Of a DNA stretch of 64,000 nucleotides, positions 43,043-51,287 are shown one piece after another. The notes beneath the pieces are model-generated. The model was not told the origin of the DNA and did no database searches. It saw nothing but the letters and a program-made list of their open reading frames with translations. Both the position numbers and the translations under genes were made by a program. The first letter of the stretch is position 1. Every line of letters begins with the position of its first letter. Location: contig CAYYYS010000003.1 of assembly GCA_964476155.1 (NCBI GenBank), forward strand, positions 1 to 64,000, read 5' to 3'. Origin of the DNA: JAHIYU01 sp964476155. Its GTDB lineage: Bacteria; Krumholzibacteriota; Krumholzibacteriia; LZORAL124-64-63.

Positions 43043-44293
43043 ATGCGTGTAGCCATCCTCTCAGCCTACCTGCCCCATCGCCACGTCGGCCACGGCGGCG
43101 GAATATCGACCCGCAACATGGTCCTCCATCTGGGCCGGCTTCATGAGGTCACACTCATATCCCTGCTGCGTCCCGGCGAGACGGGACTCGATGCGGAGGT
43201 ATCCGCCGACCTGGGCGTCTCGGTTGTCGCCCTGCCTTTCCTCGACTCCGGCACCCAGGGCGCCGCTCGTCTGGAACTGATCGCCGGACGGGCCGCAGCG
43301 GGGATTCGCGGTTTTCTGCACGGGCAGCCGTATTACGGCGCGAAGTACTGGTCAAAGGGACTGTCCCGGGACTTGTGTGAAGCCGTCACGGCCGCGCAAC
43401 CCGATGTTGTACTCGTCGAGGGCATGCAAATGATCCTCTACTTGCGGGATCTGCGCCGCCTCCGCGACCAGGGGCGACTCGACTGCCGTCTCTACCTCGG
43501 CAGCGATGAGCTGAGCTCCCTGCCCCGCTTGCGCCAGATGAGTCGCGCCCGCAACCCGTTGCACAAATTGGCGTTATACCACCAATCGTCGGCCTGGACC
43601 CGCCTCCAGGTCCAGGCCACACACTGGGCGGACACGACTCTGTGTGTCACTGACCAGGACCGGGATCTACTGTTGGCCGACGGCGGCCGAAACTGCCACA
43701 CGGTCCCTTTGGGTATCGATACGACTGCAATCACACCGGTCTGGGCCCCTGCCCCTCCGACTCGATTGCTCTTCGTGGGGAGTTTCTCCCACCGGCCGAA
43801 TCGTGAAGCGGTGAAATTTCTCATTGACAAGGTGTGGCCAAACGTCGCCAAATATGATCAGGACATGGAAATGGTGCTCGCCGGCCGAGGATCGCGCGAC
43901 TTTCTGAACGCGCATGGTGGCGGGGATCGGTCCATCAATGCAGTGGGCTACGTCGAGGACTTGACGGATCTGTACCGGCGCTGCCGCCTTTTCGTCGCAC
44001 CTCTGACTGAGGGCGGCGGCATCAAGATCAAGATTCTCGAAGCCATGGCTCACGGCATCCCGGTGGCAACCACGCCCCTGGGCGCCGAAGGTATAGTCCG
44101 TACCGAAGATGATGCGTTGTGGATCGGTGAGCCGGACGAGTCCTTCGCCGCCACGATTCGGCAGATGCTCGACAGCCAGGACGAAACAACCCATAGAGCG
44201 ATACGGGCGCGGACGCTCATCGAGGAACGGTTCGGATGGCCGGCCCTCGCCCGCAGAATGTCTGATTTGTTCTCAAGTAGCGAGGGGGGGTGA
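43043..44293 (+). CDS. Glycosyltransferase, GT-B fold (group 1/family 4 type)
   Basis: A 416-residue GT-B enzyme. The N-terminal domain starts MRVAILSAYLPHRHVGHGGG, typical of acceptor-binding Rossmann domains. The C-terminal domain has LLFVGSFSHRPNREAVKFLI, VLAGRGSRDF, NAVGYVEDLTDLYRRCRLFVAPLTEGGGIKIKILEAMAHGIPVATTPLG in consecutive blocks, including the ExxxxxxxE-like GGGIKIKILE. It probably transfers a nucleotide-activated sugar to an envelope glycan. The ATG at 43043 starts the recognisable domain; a TTG at 43028 overlapping the DUF507 stop is an alternative. The donor and acceptor are unknown. No partner glycan cluster is adjacent apart from the distant rfbB. Confidence 0.88.
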   Translation: MRVAILSAYLPHRHVGHGGGISTRNMVLHLGRLHEVTLISLLRPGETGLDAEVSADLGVSVVALPFLDSGTQGAARLELIAGRAAAGIRGFLHGQPYYGAKYWSKGLSRDLCEAVTAAQPDVVLVEGMQMILYLRDLRRLRDQGRLDCRLYLGSDELSSLPRLRQMSRARNPLHKLALYHQSSAWTRLQVQATHWADTTLCVTDQDRDLLLADGGRNCHTVPLGIDTTAITPVWAPAPPTRLLFVGSFSHRPNREAVKFLIDKVWPNVAKYDQDMEMVLAGRGSRDFLNAHGGGDRSINAVGYVEDLTDLYRRCRLFVAPLTEGGGIKIKILEAMAHGIPVATTPLGAEGIVRTEDDALWIGEPDESFAATIRQMLDSQDETTHRAIRARTLIEERFGWPALARRMSDLFSSSEGG

Positions 44294-44307
44294 TATCGAT
44301 CTGAACA

Positions 44308-44350
44308 GGTTACACGGTCGCATTGCGACCGCTGACGGATCGATGTAACC
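44308..44350 (+). promoter_or_regulatory. Nested hairpin in the leader of the porin-like gene
   Basis: An outer 7-bp stem (GGTTACA 44308-44314 with TGTAACC 44344-44350) encloses a perfect 7-bp hairpin (44315-44321 with 44325-44331, loop ATT). It lies 30 nt before the ATG of the porin-like gene and after the glycosyltransferase stop. It could be a leader RNA element controlling the porin or an attenuator for the upstream gene; no T-tract is present. Confidence 0.45.
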
Positions 44351-44380
44351 CGAAAATGTCTCTTCACGGAGGAGTGGACA

Positions 44381-45583
44381 ATGTTTAAACGACTAATTTT
44401 CCTGACGTTCGCCTTGGCCCTGCTGATCGGCATGGGCGTGACCGCAAATGCCTTGGCCGGAGATACCAGCGGCAGCATGGTGTACCGAGCCGAGGGCAAG
44501 ACCAATGGGGATCAGAACAGCGATGTGGACGACGCCGCCGGCTTTGGCCAGTTACGGTCCCGCGTCTCCTTCGGCGGCGATGTCAACGGCAACGCTTCCT
44601 ACATGTTCACCGTCGAGAACTACCAGATCTTCGGCAACCCCGCCGTTGACGCCAATTCCATCTACCAGGCCACCTTCACCATGGCCGATTTCCTCTTCGA
44701 GGACTTCGACGTGACCATCGGCCGCATGCCCATGTCCTACGGCCGCGAGCGCGTAGTCGGCGTCGATGACTGGGAACTGGACCGCAACATCACCTTCGAA
44801 GGCTGCAGCGACCGCTACAGCTTCGACAGCGGCTGGCTGGACTTCTTCAAATTCAAGATTGTCGAGACCTTCGTGGGCAAGTATGACGATGGCGTCGGCG
44901 ATACAGACCTGATGGGCCTCTACATGCATTACGATGCCAACGAGGACTTTTTCTTCGAGCCGTACGTGATGCTAATGACCACCGAAAACTGGGCCGATCC
45001 CGACATCGACAACGATCGCATGATGGTCTTCGGCGGCCTGTTCGACTACGTACACGAGAACATTCACTTCTACGGCGAGGTCGTCATGCAGTCCGGCACG
45101 AGCTACCTCCCGGCGGAGATGGATCAATCCGGCCTCGGCTACTACGCCGGCCTGTTCTACAACTTCGACAGCGCGGTCAATCCCTACATCGGCTTCGAGT
45201 ACAACTTCGCCAGCGGCGACGACGTTACGACAGCCGAGGACGAGGACTTCAACGCCCTCTTCGGCTCCACCAGTGAGTTCCTGGGTCTCATGAACGAGGT
45301 GGCCTGGTGCGACATCGTCGCGCTGCGCTTCGCCGGTGGTTTCACACCCACCGAGAACCTGGACGTGTCGGTGGACTTCTACGTCTTCAACTCGGCCGAG
45401 GAAGTCGGCGGCCAGGATGCCATCGGCAACGAGATCGACGTCAAGTTCGACTACATGCTGAACGGCGACGTGGACCTCGAAGGCGGCTTCGGCATGTTCA
45501 CCGCCACCGACAACGGCGACTGGTACCAGTTCCCCGGCGACTCGACCTACTTCGCCTGGGCCGGCGCCAGTCTGGACTTCTGA
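44381..45583 (+). CDS. Outer-membrane porin-like beta-barrel protein
   Basis: A 400-residue protein with a signal peptide (residues 1-26: MFKRLIFLTFALALLIGMGV then NALAG) and a body of alternating hydrophobic/hydrophilic strands ending in Phe (WAGASLDF), the usual C-terminal sign of a barrel. Motifs such as FGQLRSRVSFGGDVNG, MADFLFEDFDVTIGRMPMSYGRE and ENVHFYGE-like strands resemble alginate-export/porin families. The sequence is very acidic. It is preceded by a strong GGAGGAG, a structured leader and followed by a clean terminator, so it is probably a highly expressed, monocistronic major outer-membrane protein. Substrate unknown. Confidence 0.85.
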   Translation: MFKRLIFLTFALALLIGMGVTANALAGDTSGSMVYRAEGKTNGDQNSDVDDAAGFGQLRSRVSFGGDVNGNASYMFTVENYQIFGNPAVDANSIYQATFTMADFLFEDFDVTIGRMPMSYGRERVVGVDDWELDRNITFEGCSDRYSFDSGWLDFFKFKIVETFVGKYDDGVGDTDLMGLYMHYDANEDFFFEPYVMLMTTENWADPDIDNDRMMVFGGLFDYVHENIHFYGEVVMQSGTSYLPAEMDQSGLGYYAGLFYNFDSAVNPYIGFEYNFASGDDVTTAEDEDFNALFGSTSEFLGLMNEVAWCDIVALRFAGGFTPTENLDVSVDFYVFNSAEEVGGQDAIGNEIDVKFDYMLNGDVDLEGGFGMFTATDNGDWYQFPGDSTYFAWAGASLDF

Positions 45584-45602
45584 TCACGATCGCAGCCAAG
45601 AC

Positions 45603-45632
45603 AAAGGGGAGGGCTTCAGCCCTCCCCTTTTT
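45603..45632 (+). terminator. Rho-independent terminator of the porin-like gene
   Basis: A GC-rich hairpin (arms AAAGGGGAGGGC and GCCCTCCCCTTT, loop TTCA) followed by a T-tract, 20 nt after the stop codon. Textbook intrinsic terminator. Confidence 0.9.
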
Positions 45633-45663
45633 GTATACATGGTTCTCGGTACCCGGCCGCTGT

Positions 45664-46293
45664 CTAGCGCTCCCTGATCCGCGCACCCTCGCGTCGCGTC
45701 AGACGCACGCCTCCCCCAAGCGTCTCGGCGTGCAACGCCACTTCCGCCAACCGCTCCACCGTCTCCAGTAGGGCATAGGCGGCATCGAGTGTCGCGGCGA
45801 AGGTCACGACGCCGTGGTTGGCCAGCAACAGGGCGCTCTCGTCATCGGTCAGGCCGCGCAGGGAAGCCGGCACCTCGTCGGCACCGGGTGTGGCGTAGGG
45901 CGCCAGGTGGACCTCGTCCCCCAGCAGCAGGAGCGCCTCGGGCATCAGGGCCGATGGCAGGGGCCGACGCGCACAGGCGAAGGCGGTGGCACAGGGCGGA
46001 TGCCCATGACAGACGGCGCCGATATCGCCGCGCCGTCGATAGATCTCGGCGTGCAGGCGCCATTCGGAACTGGGCCGCGCCGAGCCCGCGACATCGCCGC
46101 CGAGGTTCATCTCGACCAGTTCAGTCGGTGACAGATCGCCCTTGCATACGCCGGTTGGCGTAATCATGAAATGATCCCGGTCGAGTCGTATGGAGAGGTT
46201 CCCCTCCGCAGCGATCACGTATTTCCGCGTATAAAGAAGGCGCCCGACCCTGACGATCTCGTCAGCGGGTTGGGCGCCGGATTCGTGAATCAC
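45664..46293 (-). CDS. Class II aldolase/adducin-family protein, fuculose-phosphate-aldolase-like
   Basis: A 209-residue zinc-dependent aldolase or related dehydratase. Seen: AEGNLSIR near the N-terminus, ITPTG, the catalytic Glu in PSSEWRLHAEIYRR, the zinc histidines in CHGHPPCATAFA, and the third His in LLLANHG. It resembles L-fuculose-1-phosphate aldolases and ribulose-4-epimerase relatives; exact substrate cannot be told. The start is GTG at 46293, 4 nt after the stop of the PD40 lipoprotein gene, so it is the last gene of that unit. The C-terminus is short and basic. Confidence 0.86.
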   Translation of the reverse strand: MIHESGAQPADEIVRVGRLLYTRKYVIAAEGNLSIRLDRDHFMITPTGVCKGDLSPTELVEMNLGGDVAGSARPSSEWRLHAEIYRRRGDIGAVCHGHPPCATAFACARRPLPSALMPEALLLLGDEVHLAPYATPGADEVPASLRGLTDDESALLLANHGVVTFAATLDAAYALLETVERLAEVALHAETLGGGVRLTRREGARIRER

Positions 46294-46297
46294 GATC

Positions 46298-47689
46298 CTA
46301 CCAGTTCGACAGGGTGTACACGTGGGTCATGACATCCTCGAAGAATGCCAGTTCCTCCCTGACGGCATCAGCTTCGGCCTTCAGCTGCATCTCATTCATC
46401 TCCGGGTCAAGATCCTCGTAGTATTCGTACGTTTCCTGCCAGACCTGATCCAGGATCTCGGTCGGGAAACCGAACGAACTGGTCAGCATCAACTCCCGAC
46501 CGGGACCGCCCGTGAAGAGCGGCGCCTTGTCGTCGGAGCGGGTGAAGAACAGGAGACTAGGATCGAGTGTCCCGTCCGCGGGAATGTACCAGATGTTTCG
46601 TTCGGTCAGGGTGATCGTCGGTACGCGTCGATCCGAAACGAACGCGATGATGCTTCCGTCGGCAGAGAATGCTGGTTCCTGGTTCCTGACCACGAAGTTG
46701 CTGCCATCGGCGGGTGGCGAGTAGGTCAACCGATCCAGGTTGTTGTTCAACTCGACCACGCCGGTCTCGGCGTATCCCGTCGTGTCGAAATCGATCGTGA
46801 AGATCTCCTGGGTGTAGTAGCCGTCGTAACCGCCGGAAAGGTCCAGCGAAGCAGAGAAGACGAGCTTTCTGCCATCTGGCGACCAGGCCGGCCAATCACA
46901 CGTGGAGGATTCTTCGGTCAGCGGGAAGACAATGTCGGCGTTCTGGCCGGGCTCAGGTACCGCGCAGACCCAGATGCTCTGCTGGGTAGCCAGATGGAGC
47001 GAGTCCGCATCGGTGTGACCGTAGCGGCTGAAGGCGATCCAGCGGCCATCGGGCGACACGCGGGGACTGAGATGCTCCCAGAACTTCCAGTTGAGATCCA
47101 GGCTGTCGTCAGGTTCGCGAAAGATCATCTCTGCCACAACATGGTCGCCGTGCTGGAAACCGGGTCCCACATAGGTCCGGAAGAGACGAGCGCCACGGGA
47201 AGTCTGCATCCAGAACATCAGGTTGTCGTCGTCGAGCCAGCGGGGGGTCCCCTTCTGCCAGTCGATGTTGGGACGCATGCGCTCCTGTAGGGTGCCGGCC
47301 CTGAACATGTAGTCGTCCATGTGGACGAGCGCCGCACTCTGGGCCTCGAGCGACAACTGGGCGCCGAAATGGTGGTCCAGAGGAATCACACCGAGTTGCC
47401 GGATTAGCGGCGGAACTTCGGGCAGGATACCTGACGGTACCAGAGCCGGCCAATCGTACGTGAAAGCCACCCTGGTGCCGTCGGGCGACAGATCCGGCTC
47501 ACCATAACTGTAACCACTCGAAGACGTATCTGCGGTCACCATATTCAGAGTGCCGGCGGTATGATTGCCGCTCATGTTCAGGGTCTCTGATTCCTGCGGG
47601 CGTGTCGTGCAGCCGATGGCCGCCAGCAGGGCAATCGCGAGCCCCGCCGCGATACGGGCACGTGGATCCAGGTGTCTCTTCAAAATCAT
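46298..47689 (-). CDS. TolB-like PD40 beta-propeller lipoprotein
   Basis: A predicted lipoprotein of about 463 residues (lipobox LLAAIGC). PD40/WD40-like propeller repeats are visible: GEPDLSPDGTRVAFTYDWP, SPRVSPDGRWIAFSRYGH, WPAWSPDGRKLVFSAS, EPAFSADGSIIAFVSDRR. The C-terminal 50 residues form an acidic helix. Such propellers bind proteins at the inner face of the outer membrane. Start choice is uncertain: a GGAGGT lies only 1 nt before the ATG at 47689; the ATG at 47698 has no site, and a TTG at 47683 has ideal spacing. It is followed by the aldolase gene and preceded by a promoter at 47784-47813. Confidence 0.78.
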   Translation of the reverse strand: MILKRHLDPRARIAAGLAIALLAAIGCTTRPQESETLNMSGNHTAGTLNMVTADTSSSGYSYGEPDLSPDGTRVAFTYDWPALVPSGILPEVPPLIRQLGVIPLDHHFGAQLSLEAQSAALVHMDDYMFRAGTLQERMRPNIDWQKGTPRWLDDDNLMFWMQTSRGARLFRTYVGPGFQHGDHVVAEMIFREPDDSLDLNWKFWEHLSPRVSPDGRWIAFSRYGHTDADSLHLATQQSIWVCAVPEPGQNADIVFPLTEESSTCDWPAWSPDGRKLVFSASLDLSGGYDGYYTQEIFTIDFDTTGYAETGVVELNNNLDRLTYSPPADGSNFVVRNQEPAFSADGSIIAFVSDRRVPTITLTERNIWYIPADGTLDPSLLFFTRSDDKAPLFTGGPGRELMLTSSFGFPTEILDQVWQETYEYYEDLDPEMNEMQLKAEADAVREELAFFEDVMTHVYTLSNW

Positions 47690-47783
47690 GACCTCCATTG
47701 TGCATGACGCTCAATCCGGCGACATGCAAAGCGCGACACGGCGGCCGCAAAGGCAGCAGAGCCCAAAAGTGTTGAGCCCAGTT

Positions 47784-47813
47784 AAAATAAGCCCACCTAC
47801 CCCTCGAAATCAA
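47784..47813 (-). promoter_or_regulatory. Candidate sigma-70 promoter of the PD40 lipoprotein gene
   Basis: On the minus strand TTGATT (47808-47813), an 18-nt spacer and TATTTT (47784-47789) lie about 90 nt upstream of the gene. Moderate match to consensus. Confidence 0.45.
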
Positions 47814-47873
47814 CCGTCAGTTCGAGCCGGCCGGATAAGACCGTTCCCGATAGTTCGTTCCCGACCGGTTTTC

Positions 47874-48779
47874 TCAGCCGAAAGCCACCGTGACCCGAAC
47901 CCATGACCAGACAGGATACTTTCCGATACGCCCGGCTGAGAAGGTGGCCTGGAGCAGGGCGGCAGCTGCCGATGACCCCAGGCGTCGGTCCGGTTCGGCC
48001 ACGATCGTGACCTGGGTAACCCGGCCGTTCGGGGAGATCAAAAGATCCAAGACCACCTCCCCCGACACGCCATCGCGAGCTGCGGCGGCGGGATACTCCA
48101 GTTCCACACCCACCAGCTGTCGCGCCGGGTGGGGACTGATCTCCTGGAAACGGATCAAGACATCCATTCCGGACAGGCGCGTACACTTGGTCGTTCCGAG
48201 TGCGAAAAACTGATCGGCGGTCGCCATGGCGCCTCGGCAGCGGGTTGCGTCGGCAAGGAGGTAGTCCACGGCGCTGTCGTTGGGCCTCAGTTGTGCAGCC
48301 TCTTGCAGGACGGCCTCGGCCCGGGCCACCAGGCGCGGGCGATCCGTGTCCCAATCGCCCAACATGGCCGCCGGTCCCTCATGGGGTTCGACCGTCGGTG
48401 TCCCCTGCGCCGCCAGCACATATAGCTGACCGAGCGTCAGCAGAACAATCCCGGCCGCCTGCTTCTTCTGGGCCAAGTGGAATTCAAGCTCGAAAATGGC
48501 GTCCCCCCCCTCACCCAATCGGTACAATTCGTGAGCCAGGGCGATCACGTCGAGACCGGACTGGGACAACATGGCGTCATCACCATCAGCGCAACGACGG
48601 AGTTCGTGGGGACGCCAGGCCCCTTCGGGGGCAGGGATCTCGTGCTGCAATATACCGACGCTTCGCGGTCCATGGGTCGAGTCGGCCCCCCGCTGCGCGG
48701 TGCAACCACCCAGCAACCAGGCCAACGTCAACACCAGCAGTCCAGCCGCATGAATATGGGCGATCCGGTAGCCGTGCAT
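47874..48779 (-). CDS. Lipoprotein with C-terminal TonB-like domain
   Basis: A 301-residue predicted lipoprotein: signal peptide and lipobox LLGGC (Cys about 26), a central helical region with TPR-like units (about 80-200: YRLGEGGDAIFELEFHLAQ; AVLQEAAQLRPNDSAVDYLL), and a TonB C-terminal domain (about 220-301: LVGVELEYPAAAARDGVSGEV, LDLLISPNGRVTQVTIVAEP, ALLQATFSAG). Canonical TonB is anchored in the inner membrane by a helix and has a Pro-rich linker, and this protein has neither. It may be an outer-membrane or periplasmic protein that reuses the TonB-C fold. It starts 20 nt after the stop of the TPR gene upstream. Confidence 0.8.
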   Translation of the reverse strand: MHGYRIAHIHAAGLLVLTLAWLLGGCTAQRGADSTHGPRSVGILQHEIPAPEGAWRPHELRRCADGDDAMLSQSGLDVIALAHELYRLGEGGDAIFELEFHLAQKKQAAGIVLLTLGQLYVLAAQGTPTVEPHEGPAAMLGDWDTDRPRLVARAEAVLQEAAQLRPNDSAVDYLLADATRCRGAMATADQFFALGTTKCTRLSGMDVLIRFQEISPHPARQLVGVELEYPAAAARDGVSGEVVLDLLISPNGRVTQVTIVAEPDRRLGSSAAAALLQATFSAGRIGKYPVWSWVRVTVAFG

Positions 48780-48799
48780 CCTCGGCTTCTTCTCCGTGT

Positions 48800-49855
48800 T
48801 CAGGGAGTTTCGGGTGGTTCCTGATCCCGTGATGGATCCAGAGCGATGAGTCGCGCCCAGTCACGATCGGCTTCGTCGTTCCGCCCCAGGCGTCGCAGCA
48901 GGAGGACGCGATTGTTCAGATAACTCGTATTGGCGGGATCGAGAGCCAGGGCCCTGTCCACCAGGATCAGGCCCTCGGCGTCCCGACCGGTATCAATACA
49001 GACCAGAGCCGCCTGCGCCCATATCAGGGGGGCACACGAAGTCTGCTGCCCATCGCCGAGCGAAAGTGCCAATTGGATGGCACGGGCAGGATCACCGATG
49101 GTGCGGTCCGCTTCCAGGAGAATCCGTATGTCCCTATCACTGAGGCCCGTATCCCAGGCCAACGCCAACAGGGCGACCGCCCCATCGGCTTGGTTGTTGC
49201 GCAGCCGGGCCAGGGCGAGCAGGGAGCGAACCTCGTCGTCATCCGGACGAGATGCGTACAGGATCTCGAGATGCGGCAAGGCCCCGCCGTAATCCTCCGA
49301 TTCGAGCGCCAACCGACTGCCGGCGTGATGAACCTCGGGGCAGTCCGGGCAGATAACCGCCGCGTCTTCGATGATTCGATCAGCCAGGGCCAGTTGCCCG
49401 AAGTCGATCAGGACGTGAGCGTATTCCAGTAGGTAGTGCCAATTGCCGGGATCGAGATCACAGGCCTCGCGGTATTCGGACATGGCGCGCCCGGACCGGT
49501 TCATGTCGATCATGAGAGTGGCCAGGTTGCGATGATTCACAGCTTCGGTCTGGGCCCAGATGACGGCTTTTTCCAGATGGATCAGGGCATCCTCGAACCG
49601 TCCCTGTTTTTGCAGAGCCAGCCCCGCTCTCTGGTGCAACCGCCAGCGCTGATGCTGAAAAAGGCGATCATCGTCGAGGAGCGTGATCGCCGATTCGGCG
49701 GCGCCGGTGTAATCGCCCCGGTTCATCAGTGAATCGATCTCGGCGATCGCTCGCCGGAAGAGAGCCTCCGGATCGTAGTCGGGCGTCGCGGCCAGGGCCA
49801 AGAGGGGGACCGCCAGCCAGGCCACCAGAAAACACGATAACAAGCGCGTTGTCAT
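48800..49855 (-). CDS. Exported TPR-repeat protein
   Basis: A 351-residue protein with signal peptide (residues 1-23: LLSCFLVAWLAVPLLALAA) and repeated TPR motifs over about 30-330 (ALQKQGRFEDALIHLEKAVIWAQ; YREACDLDPGNWHYLLEYAHVL; LILVDRALALDPANTSYLNN), i.e. a periplasmic or outer-membrane scaffold. GGAG 7 nt upstream supports the start at 49855. The C-terminal part reads LIALDPSRDQEPPETP. It is the first gene of the unit with the TonB-C and PD40 lipoproteins. Confidence 0.82.
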   Translation of the reverse strand: MTTRLLSCFLVAWLAVPLLALAATPDYDPEALFRRAIAEIDSLMNRGDYTGAAESAITLLDDDRLFQHQRWRLHQRAGLALQKQGRFEDALIHLEKAVIWAQTEAVNHRNLATLMIDMNRSGRAMSEYREACDLDPGNWHYLLEYAHVLIDFGQLALADRIIEDAAVICPDCPEVHHAGSRLALESEDYGGALPHLEILYASRPDDDEVRSLLALARLRNNQADGAVALLALAWDTGLSDRDIRILLEADRTIGDPARAIQLALSLGDGQQTSCAPLIWAQAALVCIDTGRDAEGLILVDRALALDPANTSYLNNRVLLLRRLGRNDEADRDWARLIALDPSRDQEPPETP

Positions 49856-49982
49856 TTCGATCTCCAGGGGATCCGGGGACGCGGGGCCATGAGCTTATGA
49901 CGTACATCTCAGATTATGGGGTCGCGTCCGTCAGGGCAAGCGGTCAGCGGTGGGAATGCAAAATCGCGTCGATGGATGTTCG

Positions 49983-51032
49983 TTACTTGACCAGTGTAAT
50001 GACGCCCCGTCCCCGTAGGCCACGCCATCCGGCCATATACAGGTAGCGACCACTTGGCAGGGATGTGCCGTCATCGGCTCGGCCGTCCCAGACGATCAGC
50101 AGACGTCCATTACCCAGAGTCCCACCCTCGACGACCCGTACGCGACGCCCCCGGGTATCGTAGAGCTCAAGCCTCGCGGTGGCGGCGTCTCGCAATGTTT
50201 CGTCACCCGGCAGAGACAGTTCGATCGTCGTGCGCGGATTACAGGGGTTGGGGAACGCCGTGCAGACCGCGCCACCCAGGACGACCGGTGCACCCTCGAG
50301 AGAATCGATCAGGAAGTCGATCAACCCCTCGACCGAATCGGGTCGTACCAACTCTGCGTTCTCGATGCTGTGGTAGACATTGGCTGTGCGACCACCGAAG
50401 AGGTAGCGGATGTCTTCGGCCAGGATCTCCCGGGCCCGCTGCGCGTGGGGTGCCGAGGGACCGTTGTCCGTCCTGTTCAAGCCCCTGAGCCGCATATAGG
50501 TTTCCCACCGCTCGGGGTGCTTGTCGAAGTAGCCCCAGGTCAAGACGTGGCCCAACTCGTGGACGGTTATCGAGCCCACGGTGCTCTCATCGGCAGCGCC
50601 AAAGGACGGAGCCAGCAGAATCGCGTTGCGACGGGCGAAGCTGCACGCTGTTACGACCGGTGCCGCAGGCAGGATGAACACGTCGACCTCGATCCCCATT
50701 CGCAGCGTGTGCACCTCGCGCAACGCAGCCTCGACGGCCTCGACGGGAAGCGGTCTGAACTCATTGACATCGGGGCGCGTGAATCGCGGATCGTCGGGGC
50801 CACGGAAAAGTTCCACGTCACCGGTGGCCGGATGTCGCAGAACGAGTTTTCCCCCATCCTCGACTAGGTAGTCTTCGAGAGCGGCACCGGCATGTACATT
50901 GACGGTCAGGCCGTTGTCGGCCACAAAAGTCTCGCTCCGGGACGACAGGGGCAGCAGGAGGACCAACAGCAAGGCCAAGCCCAACCGGATCGTATGGGAC
51001 GTCATGAGTAAGCTCTTGCAGTGATTGGTCAT
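49983..51032 (-). CDS. Exported HELGH-motif metalloprotein with FlgD-like C-terminal tail
   Basis: A 349-residue secreted protein. A signal peptide lies at about 12-32. The gluzincin-type motif VHELGHVLT (H158, E159, H162) sits in the middle, with an acidic AEDIRYLFGG about 50 residues later as possible third zinc ligand; no known peptidase family is assigned. The last 90 residues (from AFPNPCNPRTTIELSL) form a FlgD/type IX-style Ig domain ending ITLVK. The start at 51032 has AAGGG 7 nt upstream; the ATG at 51005 also precedes the signal peptide and cannot be excluded. An extended -10 promoter lies upstream at 51170-51178. Confidence 0.78.
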   Translation of the reverse strand: MTNHCKSLLMTSHTIRLGLALLLVLLLPLSSRSETFVADNGLTVNVHAGAALEDYLVEDGGKLVLRHPATGDVELFRGPDDPRFTRPDVNEFRPLPVEAVEAALREVHTLRMGIEVDVFILPAAPVVTACSFARRNAILLAPSFGAADESTVGSITVHELGHVLTWGYFDKHPERWETYMRLRGLNRTDNGPSAPHAQRAREILAEDIRYLFGGRTANVYHSIENAELVRPDSVEGLIDFLIDSLEGAPVVLGGAVCTAFPNPCNPRTTIELSLPGDETLRDAATARLELYDTRGRRVRVVEGGTLGNGRLLIVWDGRADDGTSLPSGRYLYMAGWRGLRGRGVITLVK

Positions 51033-51169
51033 TACGGGCCCTTTTGCAGGATCGTCCCCCCTTCGGGGACATGTCGGTGTTCACAGGAGAAGAGAGCCGC
51101 AGATATCATACCTGACCCAACGAAGTTCAGCGCTTCGCATCGGACACAGCACACCAACAACCGTAAGAT

Positions 51170-51178
51170 ATTATAACA
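51170..51178 (-). promoter_or_regulatory. Extended -10 promoter upstream of the HELGH gene
   Basis: On the minus strand TGTTATAAT, i.e. TGn followed by a perfect TATAAT, in an AT-rich stretch 140 nt before the gene. No good -35 is needed for an extended -10 promoter, and none is visible. Confidence 0.55.
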
Positions 51179-51287
51179 TATCGTATTGAGTCAGGGATAC
51201 CAAACAGGCCGGAAGAGGCAAAATCGCGGAATCAGGGCGGAGGTGCGTAAATTCGCCCACCAAACATGGGGATAATTACCCAGCTAG

